A program made the translations under genes and the position numbers. A DNA stretch of 64,000 nucleotides. Origin: Bacteroidota bacterium (lineage in GTDB: Bacteria; Bacteroidota; Bacteroidia; AKYH767-A; OLB10). The notes beneath the pieces are model-generated. The model was not told where the DNA came from. It made no database searches and worked only from the letters and a program-made list of their open reading frames with translations. Location of the stretch: the NCBI GenBank assembly GCA_016709725.1, contig JADJMG010000018.1, forward strand, positions 1 through 64,000, written 5' to 3'. Shown in pieces: positions 8,909 through 16,881 of this stretch. The first letter of the stretch is position 1. Every line of letters starts with the position of its first letter.

Positions 8909-10162
8909 CTAGGGCTTATATTTTTTGACAATCACGGAGGCATTATGACCACCAAACCCAAAAGTATTACACAACGCTGCATCTACAACACGCTTCTGTG
9001 GAGTGTTAAAAGTAAAATTCAATTTAGGATCAAAAGCAGGATCGTCGGTGAAATGATTTATGGTTGGAGGAACTACATCATTCTGCACTGCTAAAACAGT
9101 AGCAATGGCTTCGATGGCTCCGGCGGCACCCAAGAGGTGACCCGTCATGGATTTGGTAGAGCTAATATTTAGACGATATGCATCCTCACCAAATAATTTT
9201 CCGATCGCTTTTGTTTCGCTCGGATCTCCTACAGGAGTTGAAGTTCCATGCACATTAATATAATCGATATCGGAAGGTTGCATTTCTGCATCTTCCAAAG
9301 CATTACGCATTACATTAAAGGCACCGAGTCCTTCGGGATGAGTTGCAGTTAAGTGATATGCATCGGCACTCATGCCTCCACCTGCTACTTCTGCATAAAT
9401 TTTTGCTCCTCTTTTCAGTGCATGCTCTAGTTCTTCCAAAATCAAACAACCCGAACCTTCACCTAAAACAAATCCATCACGATCTAAATCGAATGGACGA
9501 GAGGCAGTTGTTGGATCATCGTTTCTTTGAGAGAGTGCGTGCATTGCACCAAATCCTCCAATACCGGCTTCATTCACTGCGGCTTCGCTACCTCCACATA
9601 AAATAATATCCGCTTTCCCCATTCGGAGATAAGTGAATGCATCTATGATGGCATTGGTAGAAGAGGCACAAGCTGAAACGGTACAAAAATTCGGTCCGCG
9701 GTAGCCGTAACGCATCGAGATATGTCCCGCTGCTATATCGGCAATCATTTTGGGAATGAAGAAGGGATTGAAACGAGGGACACCATCGCCTTTGGCGTAG
9801 TCCATCACTTCATCCAAAAAAGTTCTTAATCCACCAATCCCCGAACCCCAAATAACACCGACACGGTCGGGATCTGGTTTATCCGTAAGTAAGTTTGCGT
9901 CGTTGACTGCTTCTTCGCAAGCCGCAATGGCAAGTTGGGAGAAACGGTCGAGCTTACGCGCTTCCTTTCGGTCGAGATAAAGACTGGGATCGAATCCTTT
10001 TACTTCACAGGCGAAGCGTGTTTTGTACTTAGAAGCATCAAACAGGGTAATAGGACCTGCGCCGCTTTTTCCAGCGAGCAATCCTGCCCAATAATCCGCC
10101 ACGTTATTACCGAGCGGAGTTAGAGCTCCTAATCCTGTTATGACTACGCGTTTAAGTTGCAT
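8909..10162 (-). CDS. fabF: 3-oxoacyl-[acyl-carrier-protein] synthase II
   Basis: Elongating condensing enzyme of type II fatty-acid synthesis, joining malonyl-ACP to acyl-ACP in the cytoplasm. The 417-residue length is typical. The Cys-His-His catalytic set is intact: Cys165 in TVSACASSTN, His305 in NVHGTSTPVGD and His342 in STKSMTGHLLGAAG. The C-terminal GFGGHN motif is also present. It lies 26 bases after acpP and three bases before rnc on the same strand, consistent with one transcript. Confidence 0.97.
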   Translation of the reverse strand: MQLKRVVITGLGALTPLGNNVADYWAGLLAGKSGAGPITLFDASKYKTRFACEVKGFDPSLYLDRKEARKLDRFSQLAIAACEEAVNDANLLTDKPDPDRVGVIWGSGIGGLRTFLDEVMDYAKGDGVPRFNPFFIPKMIADIAAGHISMRYGYRGPNFCTVSACASSTNAIIDAFTYLRMGKADIILCGGSEAAVNEAGIGGFGAMHALSQRNDDPTTASRPFDLDRDGFVLGEGSGCLILEELEHALKRGAKIYAEVAGGGMSADAYHLTATHPEGLGAFNVMRNALEDAEMQPSDIDYINVHGTSTPVGDPSETKAIGKLFGEDAYRLNISSTKSMTGHLLGAAGAIEAIATVLAVQNDVVPPTINHFTDDPAFDPKLNFTFNTPQKRVVDAALCNTFGFGGHNASVIVKKYKP

Positions 10163-10188
10163 GCCACTCCTGTTAAAGAAAGAAAGAT

Positions 10189-10425
10189 TTATTTAACGTT
10201 TGCTGAGATATAATCTACAGCTTGACCAACCGTAGAAATTTTCTCGGCTTGATCATCAGGAATAGCAATGTTAAATTCCTTCTCAAACTCCATGATCAAC
10301 TCCACTGTATCCAGTGAGTCAGCACCGAGGTCGTTGGTGAAACTTGATTCGTTAGTGATTTCGCTTTCGTCGACGCCTAATTTGTCAACTATGATGGCTT
10401 TTACTCTTGATGCAATGTCAGACAT
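10189..10425 (-). CDS. acpP: Acyl carrier protein
   Basis: A 78-residue acidic carrier protein for fatty-acid synthesis. The phosphopantetheine attachment site is Ser37 in the motif LGADSLDTVELIM. The four-helix layout and acidic composition are normal. It is the first gene of the acpP-fabF-rnc cluster. About 220 bases separate it from the gene upstream, which has its own terminator, so the acpP promoter probably lies in 10426-10615, though I could not point to a clear box. Confidence 0.97.
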   Translation of the reverse strand: MSDIASRVKAIIVDKLGVDESEITNESSFTNDLGADSLDTVELIMEFEKEFNIAIPDDQAEKISTVGQAVDYISANVK

Positions 10426-10615
10426 TGTAAGATTGAATTGGTTAAGACAGTGGGCAAAAGTAATAAATAATAGAATTGCACCGCCTTAAATATTATAACA
10501 CTGATTTTCAAACAATAATATTTTTTTGAGTCCAAAAAATTGAATTTTCAGATCAAAATTCTTCTAGTTTTTCATTTTCAAAAGCCTAAAATGATGATGT
10601 TGGAAGGCTTTGAGT

Positions 10616-10641
10616 TGAAAAAAGCCGGGAAATACCGGCTC
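10616..10641 (-). terminator. Rho-independent terminator of the HNH-like gene
   Basis: On the minus strand the sequence reads AGCCGG, a six-base loop, CCGGCT, then a run of T, placed 9 bases after the stop at 10650. It is a compact stem with a U-tract, correctly oriented to end the NUMOD4/HNH-like transcript before acpP. Confidence 0.75.
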
Positions 10642-10649
10642 TTCCCAAA

Positions 10650-11204
10650 TTATGCTTTTACATGACTCCAGTTTTCACCGCTTTTGATGCGATAAAGCTG
10701 CATTTCACTGATTCCGAAATGAGCAGCAATCTGTTTCATGGTTTTTACTCTTTTCTTATCATCCATCATCTGCTTGATCTTTTTAACCATCACATCGGTC
10801 AACTTATGACCTTGTTTACGGTTTACGGAACGATAAGCTAATACGGCAGGGCTTTTCTGCTGATGTTTTTCCATCTCATCTTTAGTCACCCATCTCAAAT
10901 TCTTTGCGCTATTATCCTCTTTATTGTAGTTAAGATGGATCACATATTCATACTTATCACTTCGCTTTGATAAAAAAGCCTCTGCTACTAGACGATGAAT
11001 AAACAGCGTCATGTTTTTTCCATCGGGCTTTAATTTTAGCGTTGGATAACCACCCATCAACGTTCCTTTTAAGAGGGAACCATCCTGAATACTGGTCGTG
11101 TAACTTACAAGTCGACCGTGATCGGAAACAGCATATTCACAGCGAAAAATTCCTTTGTTGAAAGCGATCACTTTCCATTTTTCATTTTTGAGTGGCTTAA
11201 CCAT
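10650..11204 (-). CDS. NUMOD4/HNH-like protein with C-terminal helix-turn-helix
   Basis: A 184-residue protein. The N-terminus (residues about 8-45) matches a NUMOD4-type module: W-K-V-I-A-F ... YAVSDHGRLVSY. An HNH-like core follows, with HRLVAEAFL and VIHLNYNKEDNSAKNLRWVT, around residues 70-108. The usual NHIDGNK has become IHLNYNK, keeping one His and the final Asn but changing the segment between. The last 50 residues look like a helix-turn-helix (KQIAAHFGISEMQLYRIKSG). Such proteins are related to homing endonucleases, but this one stands alone, with no intron or intein seen, and its HTH suggests a DNA-binding role. Nuclease activity is uncertain. It has its own terminator. Confidence 0.8.
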   Translation of the reverse strand: MVKPLKNEKWKVIAFNKGIFRCEYAVSDHGRLVSYTTSIQDGSLLKGTLMGGYPTLKLKPDGKNMTLFIHRLVAEAFLSKRSDKYEYVIHLNYNKEDNSAKNLRWVTKDEMEKHQQKSPAVLAYRSVNRKQGHKLTDVMVKKIKQMMDDKKRVKTMKQIAAHFGISEMQLYRIKSGENWSHVKA

Positions 11205-11638
11205 TTGATTGATTTTGATTAGGACTAAAGTATAAAAATATAGTATAGGCTAGACGTTAGGAAAAATAAATGAAAAGCCTCTTTTATTGGACATAACACT
11301 TTGATATTTAGCAATGTGCAGATGGACATTGGGCCCCTTTAAGATGCGATCATCAATCGAACTGGTTGTCCAAAAGCTATAAATAGGCCTATCATAGTCA
11401 AGGATTTAGCTTATTCTTTGGACATCATTAAAAAAAAATCTATTTACCTCATTAGTAATACAGAGAGAAATTGAATTTAAACTGGAAAGATGTTTTCATC
11501 CAAATATTACACAGCCTATTCAAGCTCATTAACAACCGCCATTCCCGTTTTCACCTTGTGATTAGAGCCATTCATCAAAGCTCGACCATTAAAAATTTAA
11601 TGTGCCGATATCTTGCCTGAAGAACAAAAAACACAACA
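11205..11638. other. Spacer between divergent genes
   Basis: About 430 bases between the HNH-like gene on the minus strand and the plus-strand small ORF/purN. It should hold two divergent promoters. I see no clear TTTG/TAnnTTTG pair, no RNA gene and no repeat longer than a few bases. Confidence 0.4.
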
Positions 11639-11821
11639 ATGAAAAAACAACAACATAATCACAAGCGAATTTTCATTGCCATCATCATCCTAACGGCCCT
11701 CATCTTTATGATGCTTGGACCCATGGCGAAGGCAAATCATGTAGAAACAACTACTACCCTTTTCCTTTTAGAGCATAATGTTCCTATCGTAACTATTATT
11801 AAATCAATCATCATCACCTAA
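11639..11821 (+). CDS. Possible small membrane or secreted peptide
   Basis: A 60-residue frame starting MKKQQHNHKRIFIAIIILTALI. It has a basic N-terminus, one strong hydrophobic segment at residues 11-27 and an AKA-type possible signal-peptidase site, followed by a short second hydrophobic stretch. The shape fits a small exported or membrane peptide, and the codons look ordinary. A second ATG frame opens three bases after its stop and runs out of frame into purN. I know no family for it, and chance hydrophobic ORFs of this size do occur, so the call is tentative. Confidence 0.3.
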   Translation: MKKQQHNHKRIFIAIIILTALIFMMLGPMAKANHVETTTTLFLLEHNVPIVTIIKSIIIT

Positions 11822-11881
11822 TTATGAAAAAGATAAGCAAACGCATTTTGGAAATCACAAAGCAAATCATTGCTTTGCACC

Positions 11882-12460
11882 ATGGAGCAGATCGCCATAT
11901 TAGCCTCGGGAAGGGGCAGCAACGCAGATCGTCTCTGCCAGCTTTTCAAACAACACCCATCCGCACGCATACGCCTCATAGCATGCGACCAAGAAACGGC
12001 TGGGGTTTACGACATAGCTCGGGAGCACAAGGTCCCGGCCATCCATCTCAACCTTGAGCTGCGTAAAAATCACGATGCGTTATTAAAGCTGTTACAAGAC
12101 GAAGGAATCACTTTTATTGTACTGGCCGGTTACCTCCGACTCATTCCATCTACTATCGTTAACGCCTATCCGAAAAGGATCATCAACTTGCATCCAGCCT
12201 TGCTTCCTAAGTTTGGCGGAAAAGGAATGCATGGTATGCATGTGCATGAAGCGGTGTCTGCAGCGCAAGAAAAAGAAACAGGCATTACGATTCATTATGT
12301 GAATGAAAAGTATGATGAAGGTGCCATCATTGCTCAATACAAAGTAGCATTAAATTCCAACGATACACCTCAACAAATAGCGGGTAAAATTGCAGAATTA
12401 GAGGCGAAGTATTTTCCTAGTTGTGTTGAGGAAGTAATTCGAGATTTAGGAAGATGTTAG
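11882..12460 (+). CDS. purN: Phosphoribosylglycinamide formyltransferase
   Basis: Folate-dependent GAR transformylase of purine synthesis. The N-terminus reads MEQIAILASGRGSNADRL, the phosphate-binding loop. The catalytic Asn-His pair is in NLHPALLPKFGGKGMHG and the catalytic Asp in NEKYDEGAII. I choose ATG at 11882, since the frame extends only four codons further to a TTG. The protein is then 192 residues, the normal length. It lies divergent to the acpP-fabF-rnc group, an order I recall as common in Bacteroidota. Confidence 0.95.
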   Translation: MEQIAILASGRGSNADRLCQLFKQHPSARIRLIACDQETAGVYDIAREHKVPAIHLNLELRKNHDALLKLLQDEGITFIVLAGYLRLIPSTIVNAYPKRIINLHPALLPKFGGKGMHGMHVHEAVSAAQEKETGITIHYVNEKYDEGAIIAQYKVALNSNDTPQQIAGKIAELEAKYFPSCVEEVIRDLGRC

Positions 12461-12479
12461 ATGTTTCTTAGCAGAGATT

Positions 12480-12555
12480 CGCAGCAAAGTTTTCTCAGCA
12501 ATTTCTCAGCAAAATTTTCTCGCAAAGGCGCAAAGGCACAAAGGCTGCGCGATGT
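12480..12555. repeat. Degenerate copy of the 45-bp repeat family
   Basis: The words TTTTCTCAGCAA, TTTTCTCGCAAAGGCGCAAAGG and CACAAAGGCTGCGCGATG between purN and dxs are clearly related to the tandem unit at 7691. They are mutated and not in register. This shows the unit is a dispersed element. Confidence 0.65.
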
Positions 12556-12633
12556 TAAAATTGTCGAGGCGCTAAGGCTGCGCTACGCAAATATCCTGAA
12601 GTAGAATTGAAAGGTTAATGTGATGACTCGCGA

Positions 12634-14553
12634 CTAAGCGATCGAGTTTTCCAACATCAATTCGCGCACAGAAGTAATGATGGCTTGAGCATCGAAATTA
12701 CATTCGCGATAAAGTTCTTTTTGCTCACCGTGTTCAATCCATGCATCAGGAATTCCTAATCGTTGAATTTGTGCTTGATAGTTATGATCGATCATAAATT
12801 CAGCAATGGCGCTGCCAAATCCGCCCTGAATACATCCATCTTCCACAGTAATAATGTGCTTGAACTCCGAAAATATTTCATGCAATAAAGCAGCATCTAA
12901 CGGCTTCACAAAACGCATATCGTAGTGCGCAGGATACAATCCTTCTTCAGCCAATTGATCGCAAGCTTGCACAGCAAAATTACCGGGATGACCAATGGTT
13001 AAAATCGCAACTTTTTCTCCGCCACGAATCTTTCTTCCTTTACCAACTGGAATCGCTTCAAATGGTTTGCGCCAATCAATCATGACACCGTTTCCTCTCG
13101 GATAACGAATAGAAAATGGTCCCATCCCTGGATGACTTGCGGTATACATTAAGTTGCGCAACTCTTGCTCATTCATAGGAGCAGATACAACCATGTTAGG
13201 AATGCATCTAAAGAAAGCCAAATCGAACGAACCATGATGAGTAGGTCCATCAGCACCCGCAATACCACCACGATCGAGACAAAATACAACATGTAAATTT
13301 TGTAAAGCTACATCATGCACTACTTGATCGTAAGCACGCTGCATAAAGCTCGAGTAAATATTACAAAAGGGAATCATTCCTTGCGTAGCTAATCCTGCAG
13401 AGAATGTCACAGCATGCTGCTCGGCAATACCTACATCGAAAGCGCGATCGGGCATTGCTTTCATCATAATGTTCAACGAACATCCCGAAGGCATAGCAGG
13501 TGTAATCCCTACAATTTTATTATTCATCTCCGCCAACTCAACCATGGTATGTCCAAAAACATCTTGGTACTTTGGAGGCTGAGGTACCACGTTAATCGGC
13601 TTAACAATTTCACCCGTAATTTTATCAAAAAGTCCGGGAGCGTGCCATTTGGTTTGATCTTTTTCTGCTAACTCAAAACCCTTCCCTTTTACTGTAAGAA
13701 CATGCAAAATTTTTGGTCCAGGAATTTTCTTCAGATCGTTCATCACTTTCACTAAGTGATTTACATCGTGACCGTCGATGGGTCCGAAGTAGCGAAACTT
13801 TAATGACTCAAACATATTACTTTGTTTGAGCAAGGCACTCTTCATTGTATTTTCTACTTTGGAAGCAACGGCTTGAGCATTCGGCCCGAACTTAGAGATC
13901 ACTCCTAAAATCTTCCAAACCTCATCCTTCATTTTATTGTAGGTGCGACTTGTTGTAATATCAGTGAGATATTCTTTCAGCGCTCCTACGTTGGGATCGA
14001 TGCTCATGCAATTATCGTTGAGCACGACTAATAAATTTGAATTTTCTACTCCGCCGTGATTCAATCCTTCAAAAGCTAATCCTGCTGTCATGGCACCATC
14101 ACCAATCACCGCTACATGCTGACGTTTTTTATCGCCTTTAAGTCGGGACGCAACTGCCATTCCGAGTGCTGCCGAGATGGAAGTAGAACTATGACCTACT
14201 CCAAAAGTATCGTATTCGCTCTCTGAACGCTTTGGGAATCCACTTAGTCCTTTGTAAATACGGTTGGTATGGAAAAGATCTCTTCTACCAGTGAGGATTT
14301 TATGTCCGTAAGCTTGGTGACCGACGTCCCAAACGAGTTGATCTTTTGGGGTATTAAAAGCATAATGCAAAGCAACAGTTAACTCCACCACCCCTAAGCT
14401 CGCTCCAAAATGTCCACCGTTAACCGATACAATATCAATTATATACTGACGTAATTCCTGACTAACTTGCTCTAACTGGTCTTCCGATAATTTTCGGAGA
14501 TCAGCAGGAAACTGAATATTGTCGAGGAGGGGTCCGGCTTTAACCTGATGCAT
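12634..14553 (-). CDS. dxs: 1-deoxy-D-xylulose-5-phosphate synthase
   Basis: First enzyme of the MEP isoprenoid pathway, condensing pyruvate and glyceraldehyde 3-phosphate with thiamine diphosphate. The TPP/Mg motif is IGDGAMTAG followed by LLVVLNDNCMSI. The proton-relay glutamate lies in VGIAEQHAVTFSAGLA, and the His in GHFGASLG near the N-terminus is present. A C-terminal transketolase domain closes the protein. The frame extends to TTG at 14574, but ATG at 14553 (MHQVKAGPLLDNIQFP) gives a more natural start and a 639-residue product of normal length. It stands alone, convergent with purN. Confidence 0.96.
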   Translation of the reverse strand: MHQVKAGPLLDNIQFPADLRKLSEDQLEQVSQELRQYIIDIVSVNGGHFGASLGVVELTVALHYAFNTPKDQLVWDVGHQAYGHKILTGRRDLFHTNRIYKGLSGFPKRSESEYDTFGVGHSSTSISAALGMAVASRLKGDKKRQHVAVIGDGAMTAGLAFEGLNHGGVENSNLLVVLNDNCMSIDPNVGALKEYLTDITTSRTYNKMKDEVWKILGVISKFGPNAQAVASKVENTMKSALLKQSNMFESLKFRYFGPIDGHDVNHLVKVMNDLKKIPGPKILHVLTVKGKGFELAEKDQTKWHAPGLFDKITGEIVKPINVVPQPPKYQDVFGHTMVELAEMNNKIVGITPAMPSGCSLNIMMKAMPDRAFDVGIAEQHAVTFSAGLATQGMIPFCNIYSSFMQRAYDQVVHDVALQNLHVVFCLDRGGIAGADGPTHHGSFDLAFFRCIPNMVVSAPMNEQELRNLMYTASHPGMGPFSIRYPRGNGVMIDWRKPFEAIPVGKGRKIRGGEKVAILTIGHPGNFAVQACDQLAEEGLYPAHYDMRFVKPLDAALLHEIFSEFKHIITVEDGCIQGGFGSAIAEFMIDHNYQAQIQRLGIPDAWIEHGEQKELYRECNFDAQAIITSVRELMLENSIA

Positions 14554-14769
14554 AGGAGCTGTTGATGTTGGCAAAGTTAAGGAATTGTAAGCGAACGATA
14601 AACTCTGATTTTGGGTGTTTTAGTATTGAATTAACAGATTAGATTGATAAAAGTTTTGAAGTAACTGTACTTCATGCGACTGAGCAGGCTTTAGTTAGGG
14701 AAAAATAGGCTAGGGTTTTATAGATTTTAGTTTGAATTAATGATTGATCGAAACATAGAAATAAAGTTA

Positions 14770-14829
14770 AACACTAGAGAACACTAGAGAATACTAAAGA
14801 ACACTAAAGGGCATAAGAGAACTATTAGA
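14770..14829. repeat. 10-bp direct repeats in the dxs-asnS spacer
   Basis: AACACTAGAG occurs at 14770 and 14780, then AATACTAAAG at 14790 and AACACTAAAG at 14800, followed by two looser copies. The spacing of about one helical turn could serve protein binding. It could equally be a decaying microsatellite. It lies 216 bases upstream of the dxs start and 366 bases upstream of asnS. Confidence 0.55.
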
Positions 14830-14868
14830 GAAATATGTTTACTAATTGTCGATTTCATAAAATTCAAG

Positions 14869-15034
14869 CCTCTCCCCCTACCCACTCTCCAAGGGAGAGG
14901 GGAATTTAAAAATGTCCATAATTAATAGACCATTAAATAAAATCGTAACTGACTTAAGTTGCTTTATTTTCAATTATAAAAGCATAGCCCCTCTCCACTG
15001 GAGAGGGTCGCGATGCCTCGCGAGGGGAGAGGCA
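14869..15034. repeat. Pair of dispersed CTCTCCCC/GAGAGGGG hairpin elements in inverted orientation
   Basis: Copy A at 14869-14907 reads CCTCTCCCCCTACCC, then CTCTCCAAGGGAGAGGGG. Copy B at 14986-15034 is inverted and also contains TCGCGATGCCTCGCGAGGGG. Both can form stems, and they match the element at 8070. The rest of the 14575-15195 spacer shows no gene or RNA that I can support. Confidence 0.6.
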
Positions 15035-15195
15035 AGAACTCTAAAAGGGCTACTATTTATGTTAAAAATACAATCTTTTATTCACTAGAACATTCTTAAT
15101 CGTCCTTGATTCCCTACTCAAAATGTGTTTCCTTTGCATGCTTGAAATAAGACTTCAATTTAAAACTAAAGACTTTTATTTCAGTAAATTAAATT

Positions 15196-16581
15196 ATGGA
15201 ACATACTTCAGTAAGAGAGCTTCTTGATGCATCCTTCATTGGCAAAACAGCCATTGCAAAGGGATGGGTGCGCACTAAACGTGGAAATAAAAACGTGGCG
15301 TTTATCGCTTTAAATGATGGAAGCATCATTCACAATCTTCAATTGGTAGTGGATCCTTCGCAGTTTTCAGAAGAGCTTTTGAAAAGCATTGGTACGGGTG
15401 CATGCATTCGTGCAAAAGGAAATATTGTTGCTTCCCAAGGAAGTGGCCAAGGGACAGAAATGCAAGTGCAAGAATTACTCGTGTATGGAGAAGCAGATGC
15501 AGAGACCTATCCTTTACAGAAAAAAGGCCATACGTTAGAATTTTTACGAGAGATTGCTCACTTGCGTCCGAGGACAAATACTTTCGGAGCAGTATTACGT
15601 ATTCGTCATCATTTAGCATTTGCCATTCACAAGTATTTCAACGATCGCAATTTCTTTTACTTGCACTCACCCATCATCACGGGTTCGGATGCAGAAGGTG
15701 CTGGAGAAATGTTTCATGTGACCAACTTCGATTTAAATGCAATTCCGAAAGATGCTGAAAATAAAATTGATTTCACTCAGGATTTTTTCGGTAAGGAAAC
15801 GAACCTCACCGTTTCAGGGCAATTAGAGGGAGAATTAGCGGCGATGGCATTAGGCAAAATTTATACGTTTGGTCCAACTTTCAGAGCGGAAAACTCCAAT
15901 ACGCCCCGACATCTTGCGGAGTTTTGGATGATTGAACCCGAAGTAGCCTTCAATGAAATTGAAGATAACATGGACTTAGCCGAAGACATGTTAAAATATT
16001 TGGTGAAGTACGCACTCGATCATTGCAAAGACGATGTAGAGTTTTTAAACAACATGTACGACAAAGAACTTTTAGGAAGATTGCAACATGTAGTGGATGC
16101 TCCTTTTAAAAGATTGACGTACACCGAAGCCATAACGATTCTCGAACCAAATAGTAAAAAGTTTGAGTTTAAAGTGGAATGGGGAACGGACTTACAAAAA
16201 GAACATGAAAATTATTTAGTTGATCATTTCAAAGGTCCAGTTATTCTCACTGATTATCCAAAACACATCAAAGCGTTTTACATGAAACAAAACGATGATG
16301 GAAAAACGGTGCGAGCGATGGATGTTTTATTTCCGTGGATTGGAGAAATCATTGGCGGTTCACAGCGTGAAGAAAACTACGATAAACTTTTACAACGCGT
16401 AAAAGAAATGGGAATTCACGAAGAAGATTTATGGTGGTATTTAGAAACCAGAAAATTCGGAACGTGTCCGCATGCAGGCTTTGGATTAGGCTTTGAAAGA
16501 CTAGTGTTGTTTGTAACGGGAATGAATAATATCAGAGATGTAATTCCGTTTCCGCGCACGCCGAAGAACGCAGAGTTTTAA
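15196..16581 (+). CDS. asnS: Asparaginyl-tRNA synthetase
   Basis: Class IIb aminoacyl-tRNA synthetase charging tRNA-Asn. The N-terminal OB-fold anticodon-binding domain (about residues 1-110) includes GKTAIAKGWVRTKRGNKNVAF. The catalytic domain has motif 2 (TFRAENSNTPRHLAEFWMIE) and motif 3 (GFGLGFERLVLFVTG). The 461-residue length and the ending IPFPRTPKNAEF are typical of bacterial AsnS. The ATG at 15196 follows an AT-rich leader. It is not obviously linked to rpoN, 300 bases downstream. Confidence 0.97.
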   Translation: MEHTSVRELLDASFIGKTAIAKGWVRTKRGNKNVAFIALNDGSIIHNLQLVVDPSQFSEELLKSIGTGACIRAKGNIVASQGSGQGTEMQVQELLVYGEADAETYPLQKKGHTLEFLREIAHLRPRTNTFGAVLRIRHHLAFAIHKYFNDRNFFYLHSPIITGSDAEGAGEMFHVTNFDLNAIPKDAENKIDFTQDFFGKETNLTVSGQLEGELAAMALGKIYTFGPTFRAENSNTPRHLAEFWMIEPEVAFNEIEDNMDLAEDMLKYLVKYALDHCKDDVEFLNNMYDKELLGRLQHVVDAPFKRLTYTEAITILEPNSKKFEFKVEWGTDLQKEHENYLVDHFKGPVILTDYPKHIKAFYMKQNDDGKTVRAMDVLFPWIGEIIGGSQREENYDKLLQRVKEMGIHEEDLWWYLETRKFGTCPHAGFGLGFERLVLFVTGMNNIRDVIPFPRTPKNAEF

Positions 16582-16881
16582 TATTGTTCTTCGAAGCATT
16601 TAGATTGTCTTTCAGGATATAGTTTACGAGGAATTGCAAATTGGCGAATTGGTGGATTGGTAAATGGCTGCGCTTGCCTCGGCACTCTGATCTTACTAGA
16701 CTCCCTGAACTAATAGTTAAACCCTGATTTAATTCTGAATTCTGAATTCTTAATTCTTAATTCGGGCTAGTTGCGAGGTATGAAATTAGATGTAGAAGAA
16801 ATACTTACGTAAAAAAGTAATAGTTTTACCCAAACTTCACTCTTTTCCCATCTGCATTTATTATTTTCGAAACGAATTCTT
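16582..16881. other. Spacer with low-complexity repeats
   Basis: Exactly 300 bases between asnS and rpoN. It contains GAATTGCAAATTGGCGAATTGG-type heptad words (near 16631-16665), also seen at 21036 and 32279. A run of AATTCTGAATTCTGAATTC words follows near 16731-16763. No gene or terminator is evident. Confidence 0.5.

Noticed and set aside
11824..12057. A 77-residue ORF starting MKKISKRILEITKQ
   Set aside because: After about 20 residues it is an out-of-frame reading of purN. I mention it only as a possible leader.
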